In this document: in pieces, positions 44,673 to 56,154 of the stretch
Position numbering within the stretch: the first letter of the stretch is position 1
Layout: every line of letters starts with the position of its first letter
From: Schizophyllum amplum
Lineage: Eukaryota > Basidiomycota > Agaricomycetes > Agaricales > Schizophyllaceae
Length of the DNA stretch: 64,000 nucleotides
Assembly: GCA_007026445.1 (NCBI GenBank)
Contig: VDMD01000031.1
Coordinates: 186,001 to 250,000, forward strand
Reading direction: 5' to 3'
The notes under the pieces: generated by a model
Databases searched by the model: none
Seen by the model: the letters and a program-made list of their open reading frames with translations, nothing else
What the model was told of the DNA's origin: nothing
Translations under genes and position numbers: made by a program

Positions 44673-47644
44673 ATGTCGCGGAGAAACGCGTCCCCCGTAT
44701 CGCCCTCCTCCTCGTCCTCGCACGGACGCAGGCTCCAGCGCGCAGGACGCCCCACATCCGCGTCGTCCGTGTCCGTATCCGACCTGTCCCAAACGGACGC
44801 CGGGCTCGCGCCCCCACGTCCTTCCTTCCTCACCGCCCAGGCCTCGTCCTCAAGCTCCGACGCCGACGACTCTGACTCCCCCCCTCCCGTGCGCTCCATA
44901 ATCGCCAAGAAGCCTTCGGTGACTGGCAGTAGTACGTCTCGCTCCTCCATCCGCGCTCTGTCCGCACATTCGCATCGCTGCCCCAATGCCTGCTGCTTTC
45001 CCTGTGCCTTGGATGGCGGGCGGCCGTGAGGCGGTCCTGCACGTGTAGAACTCTCAGGCGCACCTTCTTTCCCATTCGAGCTTTCATCTGGCTTTCCATA
45101 TTCGTGGTCTGACAATTTTGTATAGGCTCCCGGGTCCGCCCCAAACGGCAAAGCGTCTCGGGATCTTACCAGGCCGTCGAGACGGGCGGCGATCCCTTCG
45201 GTGATGCTGGCAAGTATATATCATCGTCCGCGCCTTCACAATATGCTCATCCACGCTCAGCCGCGAGCCCTGCGACCGGCGACTGGAACCCGGCGTCCCT
45301 CTACGCGGAAGGTGGCAACATCGCGAGTCCCTCCGTAGGCCAGTTCGATACCCCGCGTCGTCGTTCTATCGACATGCACGCGGCCAGCGGCAACAGCATG
45401 CGCGAGCGCGCTCGCCAGGACAGCGTCAACCGGCCGCCGCCGTCGTCGTTCCCCTTCCAGGCGCGCCCGGGAAACCCGGACCCTATCCCATGTGAGTGTC
45501 AGTCGTAGTTTGGTGTCGGTAATCGCGTGCTGCCTGTCCATATATGCTGACTCTTCTTCAGCCCGTCGCAGCACGGACAGCCTCAATCAGCGCAACAGCG
45601 ACGCAGGAAGTGAGTGTTTGTTCATCATGAATGTTGGGTCACAGTTCTGACGATTGTCTTTGCCGCAGTCCGCACTCGCTCTGCCTCGTTTGACGACGGG
45701 TATGCCCACGGCTACCCGCCAGGCGGGTACCCGTCCGAGTACGAGGATGGGACGCAGTACGCACACGCGGCGGACATGCCGCATGGATTCGAGTACTCGA
45801 GCAGCCAAGGTCACGGAGAGGATGGTGAGTGGTCGTTATCATCTGCCTTTCTCAGACTGCTTACATTCATTCGCAGGTGTCATCATGATGGGCCGTCCCC
45901 AGGCGCCGTTCATGCGCAACGACGGCACGAACACGCCGCCTTCTCCGGGTAGCGGCTATAGGTTTGTAACGTCCAATGACCGCGCATATATCTGGCTTAC
46001 GCTCGATACAGCCCCTACCACTTCGACCCCAACAACGTCAACAGCCAATATGGCCCGGCGACGCCTGGCGTTTACGGCACTTCCGCCGCAGGCAACCTCC
46101 GCCACTCGCCTAGTGCCACCGCTCTGAACGAGGGTTACGCTAGCGGTGTTCCGCGCGGTTCGATATCCGGGCTCCCGCGCTCGGCCTCGACGACGACATT
46201 CCGGACGCCCTTCTTGTCGCCGGCGAGCCGGCCGGGGTCGAGCCTCTGGGCGCCGCCGTCGTACGCGCTGCCGAGCTCTAGTTCCAGCTCCCTGGCCATG
46301 CCCAAGGCGCCCGCGCCGCACCCGTCGACGCGTCTGCAGCAGAAGCTGACGAATGAGGACAAGCCGTGGTTGAAGGACCAAGGCAAGGGACGCAGCCGCC
46401 TGAGCTGGTGGCTGACGTTCCTGTGCTTGTTGATCGGCGTGGGCGTTGCCGGCGTGATCTGCTGGCGCGGCTACTCGTCGCAATTCTTGATCCCGGATTC
46501 GAAGTTGTGCCTGCTCATGGAGGACAACTTTGATAGCGGCGACCTGAACACGGACAACTGGGGCTACGAGATCGAGCTGGGCGGGTTCGGCAACGGCGAG
46601 TTCCAGATGACGACGAAGGACAACGTCTTCGTGCGCGACGGCAACCTGTACATCCACCCGACGCTCACGTCCGAGAGCATCGACGGCGGCTACGACGCGA
46701 TCTTTGACGGCGGCGAGTGGGACCTCGGCGACGACTGCACGACGAACAACAAGACTGCGTGCACGGTGAAGGCGAACAAGGACCGCGGCAAGGTTGTGAA
46801 CCCGGTTATGAGCGGGCGCATCAACACCAAGGGCAAGGTCGAGATGGCGTACGGACGCATCGAGGTCGTCGCGAAGCTGCCCAAGGGCGACTGGCTCTGG
46901 CCGGCGATCTGGATGCTGCCCGCGGACGCGAATGACACGTACGGCGACTGGCCCGTGTCCGGCGAGATCGACATCATGGAGGCGCGCGGGAACAGCGAGG
47001 AGTACGGCGCGCAGGGCCGTAACTACGTGCGCTCGTCGCTTAACTACGGCCCGCTGGAGAGCGTGATCAACAAGATGTACGGCTGGTACTCAACCAAGCA
47101 CGGCACGCTCGCGGACGGGTTCCACACGTACGCGGTGGAGTGGGACAGCCAATTCATGCGGTTCTACACGGATACGCGTCTGAATGCGATGCTGGAGCTG
47201 CGCACGAGGAACGAGCAGGAGAGCTTCTGGACGAGGGGCGACTTCCCGGAGACGGCGCAGAACGGCAGCGCGCAGGTGGTGGTGACCAACCCGTACGAGG
47301 ACAGCTGGCCGAACGCGCCGTTCGACAAGCCGTTCTACCTGATCATCGACGTCGCGGCCGGCGGCACGTCTGGCTGGTTCCCGGACAACGTCGGCGATAA
47401 GCCGTGGTACGATGGTAGTCTTTGTACGTGCTTCTTTCTCTTTTGCTGGTATCGCGATGGCTGATGTTCGATTGCAGCCGCCATGTACGACTTCGCCTAC
47501 AGTCAGGACACTTGGTCGGCGACCTGGCCCGACAGCGAGGAGGAGCGTGCTTTCCGCATGTAAGTGATTTCCTCTGTCGGCGAAGTTCCTTAAGCTGACA
47601 ACCTCTGTAGTGACAGCGTCAAGATGTACGAGATGTGCAGCTGA
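44673..47644 (+). CDS. GH16 Skn1/Kre6-family protein, type II membrane, beta-1,6-glucan synthesis
   Basis: A single-pass ER/Golgi glycosidase-like protein required for cell-wall beta-1,6-glucan in yeasts. About 380 N-terminal residues are Ser/Pro-rich and presumably cytosolic (MSRRNASPVSPSSSSSHGRR). They are followed by the membrane anchor SWWLTFLCLLIGVGVAGVIC and a luminal catalytic domain: CLLMEDNFDSGDLNTDNWGY, RIEVVAKLPKGDWLWPAIWM, the GH16 active-site motif GEIDIMEARGN with its two Glu and the Asp, and AYSQDTWSATWPDSEEERAF. The C-terminus is VKMYEMCS. Exons 1-6 are small; the catalytic part is one long exon up to about 47423, then two small exons. ATG at 44673 is the first in frame. Sixty-odd N-terminal residues precede the first intron near 44934. 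Very secure family assignment. Confidence 0.94.
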
Positions 47645-48503
47645 GCGAGCGGCCTCGATCTCCGGAGCAACCTCAGTGCCCTTTACACAATCTTTTGCCT
47701 CTTCATCCACCCCAAATGAACGACGTACACGGCCAGTCGCTATACCCGATGTTGTCTCGTGTCAGGCTACCGCCTCGACATTCTCCTCTGGCCTGGCCAG
47801 CTGCACCGGCCTCGCCAACCTACATTGGCCTCGCCATCTCCTTTCTGTGCCCCCGCGCGGACAGAGCTGCGCATATAAACCTTTTACCCTGCCACGCCAC
47901 GGACTAGAACGCTACGACTTCTTAGACTTTTCTGTTAACTAACATTACTTACATTGACATCCATACTCTGTATACCAATTTTCGTCGATCGTGTACACCC
48001 TATACGCGTACAGTCGCGCGCCGTGAATCGTATTACTCACTTACAGCCTGCTTGTGTTGTGGCCGTGCCTTGTTGTGGCTCACCCGACGGTCGTCGTGAA
48101 AAGGACTGTCTCAGTGTCTGTCTTTTATCCCTACCCTACACTCGGGTGCGCCTTCGAATTGTTGTATCGCCATACACGCCACACTCCCTAGATAGACACG
48201 CTCGTTTGTACATCAATGCGGGCATGATGTGCGCTTGCAGGCAGTGCAAGCTGGAAACAACAGTCAGCGTCAAGTCAGCGTCGTCCCCGGCGCGCGCTCG
48301 AGCAGGCTCGAGCATGTTCAGCCCTTGTCCTGAACCGTCATTATCCCAGTTTTTGCTCACGCCGGACCCACGCTTCCGGCGTGGGCGAGAGCTCGGGCTG
48401 TTGGCGGCAACGGCTTGTAGGGCGAAGCAGGCTTGACCGTAGCCTCTAGCAAAAGTCGAGCATTCCAGTCTAGGTACTCTTGTCGCGATCGTCGTCACGC
48501 AGG
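47645..48503. other. Intergenic, 3' of the GH16 gene
   Basis: About 860 bp. No gene recognised. A short inverted repeat GCTCGAGCAGGCTCGAGC occurs near 48296. Confidence 0.45.
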
Positions 48504-50753
48504 TGGCGCGTTGTCGGAAAACGGCCAGATCAGTGATCACCGGTGACGAGGGGTGACGGGGTGATCACCGGCGGCGGGGCGAGTGGTTCCCAGCGCTCAC
48601 TGGTGATCACTGGGGGTCACTGATCAGGCAAGCCGTGGTCACTGGACATCACTTGTGGTCACTCTGGCGCCTCCGGGCTGGTGGTGGTTGGGCATTGTAG
48701 CATTTTTGGGCCTCCATGTAGCTCATACAGTGACCCTACGCATCCAGAGTCCACATATATGCAGTGCTAGCGGTTAGAAACAGCGTACACTGACCCCACT
48801 GCAGAGCGCGGCCGACTTAGAAAAATCTGGCGGGCTCGGCTCGCTGACAAAGCCGGCGTTTGCCGGATGACGTATATGAGCGCCCCAAGCTCGAGCAAGC
48901 GACGTTGTCTCCCGCCACCACATCCGGCACTGCTTCGACCCTCAGGCCTCAGGCCCCATTGTGCACATCCTCCACCTCCAGGGGTGCCCCAGGGCTATGC
49001 CTGTCCCTCAATAGGGCGACAACCCGGCGCTCTGCGCCCATCGCCTGTTATCGTCACATTCTACCGATCGAGAGCGTGCGCTGCGTTGTCAACGTACCGA
49101 GCCTCACAGCGCGCATTCGTATTTACGTTCGTCGTGAGTCGGGATCGGATGGCGGGTCCGTATATCGCTAGCATATCTGATACGGTGCTACAGTTGTACT
49201 TCGGTGTGGTCGCTGCTTCAGGTGAGTAATTTGGTTGCCCCGAGATATCATACTGATCAGTCATAGATTCGTAGCCATGTCTATGTCGCAGCTACAAGTC
49301 GCGCGCAGGCCGCGGCGGTATAATTCCCTGTCCTTAGCCTGGTGACCAAGCCCTCCGATCGCGAGAGAAGCCGCGTCGGAGGGCCTGGTAAAACTCGTCA
49401 TAATTTTGGCCCGAACAGCTTATGATCGAATTTGTGACACAACGTGCGCGGTCGCGTCGGACCGAGGCAGACAAAATTCCCATATAAGGTAGTGGAATCC
49501 GCGCAGGCGCGCGCCGCGTCGGCGCGTCGCCGCTCCATTGTATTCTTCCCGACTCACTCTGCCGTGAACCGTATTCTCTTGACGATCTCTTACACCCTTA
49601 ATCCTCTGATGTCTATACCTCGTGGCTTTCTCATTGACTGCTGCATACACAAATAACGCAAGGGAAGCTTGATTCGCGCTCGCCGCGCTTGCCGCTCGGA
49701 CGCATTGATAGTGCTCTGAGTCTCAAGTTCCCTTTGGCTTTACATATTTCGCCTACGCTCTCGGCCCCTGATCTCGGAGGCTCGTAGCTCGTAGATCATG
49801 CCAAAAGTACAAAACTGAACCTTGAGTGGATCAAGGCAGCAGGGGAGACGGGGCTGGGGTATGGATTCGCCGTTCCGTGGCGTTGACTCTTGGGTAGTAC
49901 TTGTCGGAGGGGAGCACGCACGAGAACCTCTTACTCAGTCAATTTAATCTTCGTGCTTGACTTTCTTCCCTCCCGTTCGGAGCTGATACGACTTGTCGTC
50001 GCGCTTGCAGGGGCGTGCGGTTGCGCTGTAGGGGTGCTGCTGTTTTCGAATGCATAAGTACCAGCTCAGGGAGCTCTGCTGCATAATTTGTTCTTGGTAT
50101 ACTTGATTGGCAAGTATATATGAGTGGGGAGGGAGTCTCGAGGGGGGGGGGAAGCTAAGTGGGTTCGGTGTCGAGAGGATGGCAGAAAGTAAGAGATACA
50201 ATGGACGCGCCGCGCGCGCCTGCGCGGATTCCGCTAGCTTGCCTTTTATGGGAATTTTATCTGCCTCGGTCCGAGCGACCGCGCACGTTGTGTCACAAAT
50301 TCGATCATAAGCTGTTCGGGCCAAAATTATGACGAGTTTTACCGGTCCCTCCCAGGACGCTCCGCTTGTCATGGGAGGGATCGGATTCCGGTCTACCCTG
50401 TCCTCGTCCCTTACCCTTCGGTATCCCTTTGTATATATTGTAGTACACTCTACCTAGTTATGTAGTGTTGCTCTATGCAATCCAATCTGTTGCTCTAGTC
50501 TTTGCTTGGTGTCCTCATAAGATTGGATTTGTTTATTTTTTTGGTTTGGCGGGGAGTGCCAGTGATCACTGGAGGCACTGGTGATCACTGGGCCTCACTC
50601 TGATCACCAGTGATCACCAGTGATCACGGTGACCACCGGTGGTCACTTCCAAGTGTCGGGAATCACCCGGTCAAAGCGGTGACGCGGTGATCCCCAGTGC
50701 TCCCCAGTGCTCACTAGTGGGCACTCAAACGGCCGTTTTCCGACATGTCGCGT
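48504..50753. mobile_element. 2.2-kb TIR element with TGATCA-rich subterminal repeats
   Basis: The element runs from 48512 to 50745 with termini TGTCGGAAAACGGCC and its exact complement. Flanks TGGCGCGT (48504-48511) and TGTCGCGT (50746-50753) match at 7 of 8 positions, a likely 8-bp target duplication. Inside each end lie 120-160 bp packed with variants of CAGTGATCACTGG (48535-48665 and 50560-50720), probably transposase binding sites. No transposase is visible. Subterminal repeats with 8-bp duplications occur in hAT and KDZ (Zisupton/Dileera/Kyakuja) families; assignment is open. Confidence 0.8.
49350..50380. mobile_element. 1.0-kb inverted-repeat structure with structured hairpin ends, nested in the 2.2-kb element
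   Basis: Left block 49387 to ~49546 and right block ~50197 to 50344 are inverted copies. The outer 69 bp are identical (from GGTAAAACTCGTCATAATTT inward to GTGCGCGGTCGC). Three bases outside each block is a hairpin: left stem GCCCTCCGA/TCGGAGGGC (49350-49358, 49376-49384), right stem, read on the minus strand, TCCCTCCCA/TGGGAGGGA (50380-50372, 50354-50346). Both have 9-bp stems and 17-nt loops of different sequence. It sits off-centre in the larger element, which suggests a separate insertion. Confidence 0.72.
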
Positions 50754-51204
50754 GTCAGCCTTTCAGGTCTTGTTTTTCAGGCTAAGGGAAAGGTGACCGC
50801 TGCCTTCAGAACGTCTTCAACCAGTCTTCAACTGTCAGCGCGGAGTTCAGATCTAGGAGAACCCACCGTTGTCAACATAGAGACAGGCAGGCTGTTTGAA
50901 GGCCACGATCGAAGTACAAGCTTGTTCACTACTTCCACCACGTATCGCCTGCCGCGTACTCCACTCGCCGTGCCCACTGGGTCGCTCCCTCACACTGACC
51001 GTTGTATCAGTATACAGAGCCAACTGGCAGGTAAGTATGCATCCCTCGCCTCGACACTGATGCAAACGGGTACGAATTATCAGGAATGTCAGCAACTCAA
51101 AAGTGGAGGAAGTTCACCTGGGATCTACTGGCGCTCATTCCTGTCTACCTCGAATTGTCCAAGGAAGAGCAACTATACAGCGGTCACTTTCTCTAGTCCA
51201 TACT
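50754..51204. other. Upstream region of the MYND protein gene
   Basis: Open on the plus strand but without a credible start linking it to the next gene. Probable promoter. Confidence 0.4.
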
Positions 51205-53114
51205 ATGCAGCGACACGACCCTTTCCGCGCCCTCAAAATATCGCCTCTCGCTATCGGACCTGGCTTTCGCCTTACGTTGCCCCTCGACACTAGCTCGAAC
51301 CGTCCGCCGTCCGCCTGCTGCGATGCTTACGTGGCGCTTCTTCTCTACACTATCACTCGGAAGTTCGGTGCGGATGACTGCCAACTGAACCCAGAGCGCC
51401 GGACGCACTGGGAGACGCATTTGCTACCAGCTTGGCCGGCAGCCTGGCGCTGGGTGGCGTTCTTCCATCCGAGGTCTGGCAACGTGGCCATCGTCGGCGA
51501 ATACAACATTTTAGGTGACTTCCAGACGTTCTACAAAGCAACTTGCGACATGGAAGCCGGTCGCAGGCTTGTGATGGATACGGACGAGGCGCTTCCGCTG
51601 CTGCTGGACCTGTGGCTCAACTACTTCGAGTACATTCCGAACAGCTCCTCGCTGACATGCGACTGGACGATGCACCTCCACAACGACTACTACTTCGCTA
51701 AGACCATCGCGCGCTTGCGAGAACATGTCCCCAGACCGCAAAGCGTACACCTCGCCGGAAAGCGCATCATCGATGGCCTCGTCGCCGCTGCGGGCAGCAG
51801 CCTGCGCAAACTGTACAGAAAAGCGATATCCGAACGACTTCTTCGCATTGTCGCCAGGCAGTGCGTTCCAGCCGGCAAGGTTGTGCAGGATGCCATCCGC
51901 ACCGTCTTTGAGCTCGTCCAGCTTTGCAATGACCTGCGGTTCGACGACTGTCCTAGGGATGTCGTCTACGCCGTCGTGAAGGCCTGGCAAGACACGGCAG
52001 ATCTTGTCGACGGCGAGTCGATGGCCCTCTTATGCCTGCAGCTGCTTGCGCTGTTCCACGTTACCTGTGCCTCCGACCATCGCTATCTCGCCTGGTGTGT
52101 ACGCGCGGGCAGCGTGACCGCCGTTCTTCGACTTGTTCGGGGCCCGAGCTGGCGGGACGGGGACGGGAACGAAGCTGTAACTATACGCCTCATACGCTGG
52201 ATGCGTGCTCAGATGGTTCATCGGGACTTCCTCCGCGTCATTCGGCGCCACGCCGGCTCCGCCATGGTGGTGCAAAGCGACGATCCTCCTTACGTTCAGA
52301 ACTTTATCGTTGAGTATGGAGAGTGCATCCAAGAGCTTGACGCGGTCGATGCCTGGATGAAGACATATCCATGCCTGAACAGATCTGTGAGTATGGATAT
52401 GTCGAGTCGCATCCTGATTCTCATTGCATCTGTTGTGCACCTCGAAGATGGCTACGTGGACCGAGCACAAGAGGAAATGCGTTTGTGGTATGGCATACTA
52501 CTGCTCAAAGGAGTGTCAAATCCAGCACTGGCCGATTCACAGACACGTCTGTTCCAGATACCGCAATTTAACCCGTATGTCTTCTCGCCCCTTCATCGTC
52601 TCCAGGAATGAATAACAGTGTGTGTGCAGCGAGGGGTCTCTGCGTCCCTTCCTACAGATATATCAGCATGCTTGCAAGCAGACGCGTCACTCAGGCAAGC
52701 CAGGAAGTTATTGCGAGAGTTGCAGCACTACAAGCCCTTCCTGAATTCGACGCATCGGCGGATCATGTCGTCCTTGTACTCGTCAACTTCGCCGCGCTCA
52801 ACAGCATAGCAAATCACGATTCGCCCCTGGACGGCCTCGCTCCAATTGAAGTCTCGCTGATACTAGCCTCTAAAACCGACTCCTCTTCTATACCCATCAC
52901 AGACGACGGATGGATGATAGGTCCGCGCGAGGGAATCGTGCGCGCTGAGCTCCCTCAGGGCGCAGGTGACGCCACGACCCAGTTCTGCGGTCGATTTCGC
53001 CTCCTGGAGCCCGGGACGGACGGAATCGGTACTGGTGTCGATCTCAGCACACATACGTTCCCAGAAACGACTTCTCCGGGAGATACGACGGATGCGGAGC
53101 CATGCGGCGGTTGA
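51205..53114 (+). CDS. MYND-type zinc-finger protein
   Basis: A family expanded in agaricomycetes; MYND fingers mediate protein contacts. A long first exon (51205-52386; MQRHDPFRALKISPLAIGPG) encodes an all-helical region of about 390 residues with no domain I recognise. After a 61-nt intron (52387-52447) the second exon reads MATWTEHKRKCVCGMAYYCS-KECQIQHWPIHRHVCSR, the C-terminal three-quarters of a MYND finger. A 55-nt intron (52575-52629) joins in phase to the last exon (PRGLCVPSYRYISMLASRRV...VVLVLVNFAAL), ending at 53114. In this model the first Cys pair of the finger is not evident; another exon boundary may restore it. The first ATG in the conserved frame was chosen as start; the open frame extends upstream without ATG. 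Confidence 0.75.
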
Positions 53115-53651
53115 CCTGTGCTACCGAACTCGACATTTTGGATCCTTGAGGATGAGACAGGACATGCATAGTGTATGTGCCTACGACGGCTGAGCGGCGA
53201 CGCCGGGAGGATGTGTCACAACACACCGTCGAACTCTATCGGTCTATCATGTTGTCTTTCTGCAGTCGCGAGGACGCCGAACGTCAGGGACTTCCGGTTC
53301 AAAATAGCAGTTTTTCGCTCAATTTGAAGGCGGACTATCGCGTCTGATTTCTTGACTAGCATATATCAGTCGCTTAAGTTGTAGGGAAACATGTCTTGCA
53401 TAAGGCAAACCCTTGAACTGCCCTCGATCCTTCCTTCCTTCCTTCGGCAAGTCGAACACCCCAGTTTGGGAACTTAGGTACATAATATCGCAATCGTCGG
53501 TTCACTGTCACGCGCTGGTCACGCGGATGGCGTTGAGGTGGCGCCGCGCGCGTCGCATTGTATTTTCACGTCGTCTTCTTCCTGAATTTACTGCATCTCT
53601 CACATATTGCCTATCTCCCCCTCCTCCTTCTCTTGGGCATCTTACCAAAGA
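53115..53651. other. Promoter region of the peroxiredoxin gene
   Basis: The last ~110 bp resemble the sequence upstream of the truncated copy at 24.6-25.0 kb. No gene recognised in the rest. Confidence 0.45.
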
Positions 53652-55353
53652 ATGCCGCCCCGGAAAGCCGCCCTGCAGGCGCTGATAGCGTCCCCCCTCG
53701 CCGCTCGTCGCGCAACGCGTCACAGGTGAAGGAGGACAAGCCTGCGCCTGTGAAGAAAGTATGTGTAGTATACTGTGGCATTCTGGATCTCATGTCAGAA
53801 TTACGCTAATATTGCATGTCTTGCCCTGCTCGTAGCCCTCCTCGACCAAAGGCAGCAAGCGCACCGCAGAAGGCGAGGCGAGCACGCGCGAGGCGAAGAA
53901 GGTGTGGTGGCGCGAACTCCTTACTCAATTACGCCTATGTGGTAACACTTTGATGCAGGCCAAAGAAGAGAAGGATGCGGAGACAGAGGACGTGGGGGAC
54001 AAGGTGAGAATCGCTCCACATCTTGGTTGGGTTCCGATCCTGCATTGTCCCCTCCTCATAGCGTCCGCGCTGCAATATTTCACCCTTCATAATTATCTCC
54101 GCGTGCTTGCCCCACCTCTTCTCATACTGTTGATCTTGCCGTCCTCTCCGCGTCAAATCAGTGCTTACCCTTTGCACGTTATTTTAGCCTGCCCCCATCG
54201 ATATTGGCGGCAACCTGCCTTCCTTGACTCTCAAGAATGAGAAGGACGAGGACGTGGATGTCGGCGCCTCGCCGCACAAAAAGGGCTCGTGCTATTTCTG
54301 GTCCCCAAGGCGGATACGCGTGAGTGATCGATGCTGCTGTTCACTCACGACGTTTTACTGATTATGGATCTCCTCGCTCATCCTCCCTTTCCTTTGCTCG
54401 TATTCCGCGTCATTCCCTTCCTTGCCTCCGCTGTCTTCTGATCTGACTATCGCATATCTTAGCCGGCTGCACAACGCAGGCTTGTGGCTTCCGAGACGTA
54501 TACCCTGATTTCGAGAAGGAAGACTTCCAAGTGAGTTAGTGCACGCTTGTCTCCGTGGCCATAGCGTGCCTCCCTTGCGCATGCTAGGGTGAATATATGC
54601 GCACGACTAACGCATTGGACAGGTGTACTGCGTCAGCGCAGACAAACCGGCCGCTCAGGCGAAGTGGCAAGCAAAGGTAAATGCTATTTGCGCTCCGTGC
54701 CTACCGCCTGTATCTACTTTACATGATCATCAACGCCTGTATTCATCACTTTTCACATCGCGCGCCCCATTTTCAGTCTCCCTGTGCATGGTACATCCTA
54801 TCGACAACACATACATTCCGAACATCGTAATCTCGCCTTCTCCCATCCTGACATCGCTCGGTCTTATTCGCTGACCACCTTTCCAGAAAACCCTGCCTTA
54901 TCCCCTGCTTTCGGACCCCGGACGCAACCTCATTAGCGCGCTCGGTGCTGGGAAGGCCGGAAAGACGGCTAGAAGCCACTTCGTTTTCGAGAAGGGCGGA
55001 AAGGTGTGTGACCACTTTCAATTCCGTCTCTCCTACATTCTGGTGCATTCCTCTGTTTCTCCGCTCATCCTCGCGCGTTTTGTCTGCTTTTATGTATACC
55101 CTGATCGCGTCTGTCCCTGCGATTGCTCTTCCCCTTCACCCCCTTCTCGCGACGAACTCTCACTCATCTATATCGCTTGCAGCTCCTGGACAAAAAGATG
55201 CCTGTCAAGCCTGCGGACAGCCCGCGGTTGGCGCTCGAGTTTGTGCGCTCGCTGAAGGCGCAGGGCGGCGTGAAGGACGGCGGGGAGGCTGATATGGCGA
55301 AGGCGAGCGAGGATGGCGGAAAAGACGAGAACACCTCCACTGCAGAAGCCTAG
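53652..55353 (+). CDS. BCP/PrxQ-type peroxiredoxin (Dot5-like) with apparent exon-1 frameshift
   Basis: A thiol peroxidase reducing hydroperoxides, in yeast nuclear (Dot5). The catalytic region, assembled over the join at about 54330/54474, reads LVLFLVPKADTPGCTTQACG: peroxidatic and resolving Cys in the CxxxxC spacing of the PrxQ class, followed by FRDVYPDFEKEDFQVYCVSA and YPLLSDPGRNLISALGAG. A basic N-terminus (PPRRSSR, PVKK, KGSKRTAEGEASTREAKK) suggests nuclear location. Exon 1 (53652-53758) is 107 nt; starting at MPPRKAA, the frame is lost at about 53673 and the conserved PPRRSSRNASQVKEDKPAP is one base out of phase. One more C in the GCCGCCC run would restore it, as the partial copy at 24.8 kb shows. 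I see no in-frame ATG that would bypass it. Either a sequence error or a real lesion. Confidence 0.82.
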
Positions 55354-56154
55354 CGAGACAGGAATATCTTGTGACTCGAGCTCAAGAGCTCTTCCAGCAA
55401 GAGGGTCATGCGACTCCGAAACTGTATGTTGGTCTGACAGCCCGTACCACCTGTAGATGTCGAACAGCTATTTCCACAGTAGACATCCGTCAGTGACAGG
55501 ATCATGACGACCTGCGAACTTCACGATAGAACGGGAGGTTGTGGACATCGTACTGTCAAAGATATGTCAAACGGGCCGCGTTGCTTGCAATTGTTGTGAC
55601 TTGTAGGTGCTGTGGACATTTGGTCCCGCAAGTTCCGGATCCGCTTGCACACCCACCGGTCGTTCAATTTCTGTCATCAGTATCTGTTGCCAAGGCTTTC
55701 TAAATCGCTGAATGCAATACATGCAGGCTACAGGCCGCCTTCGACCGACGCCAGGCTGTTGGGCGCATGTCCTCCTCGAGGCAAGCCCACCCTCGGACGA
55801 TGTGTCTGACTTCAACAAGCACTCCTCCAAATGCGAACGTGAGAAGGTCATTAGAAAAGACTAAGAAAACAATGCGTGCGTGCGAGGAAGTCCTGATACA
55901 TGTGCGTAGTCACCAGCGAGCGATAAATATGTACATACAGAGGAAGGTCGTAAACCAATACGTCCGAGAACCGGACAATAGGCAGTCATCACTATCGTAG
56001 CAGTAAGTAACAGAGCAGCAGTCCGTATCCGAAAGCGATGGTATACAAGGGGAGGCGAAGTCGTCTATACAGACAGCGAACATACATATATGCAGATGTC
56101 GCGGAGGCGAGGAATTGGTAGACAATGCTGGAGAAGACTGTGTCCGTCGAACAA
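55354..56154. other. Convergent 3' intergenic region
   Basis: About 800 bp between the peroxiredoxin and the myosin gene. AT-richer; no gene recognised. Confidence 0.5.

Noticed and set aside
44480..45151. Minus-strand frame opposite the GH16 gene
   Set aside because: Shadow of the Ser-rich coding exon on the plus strand.
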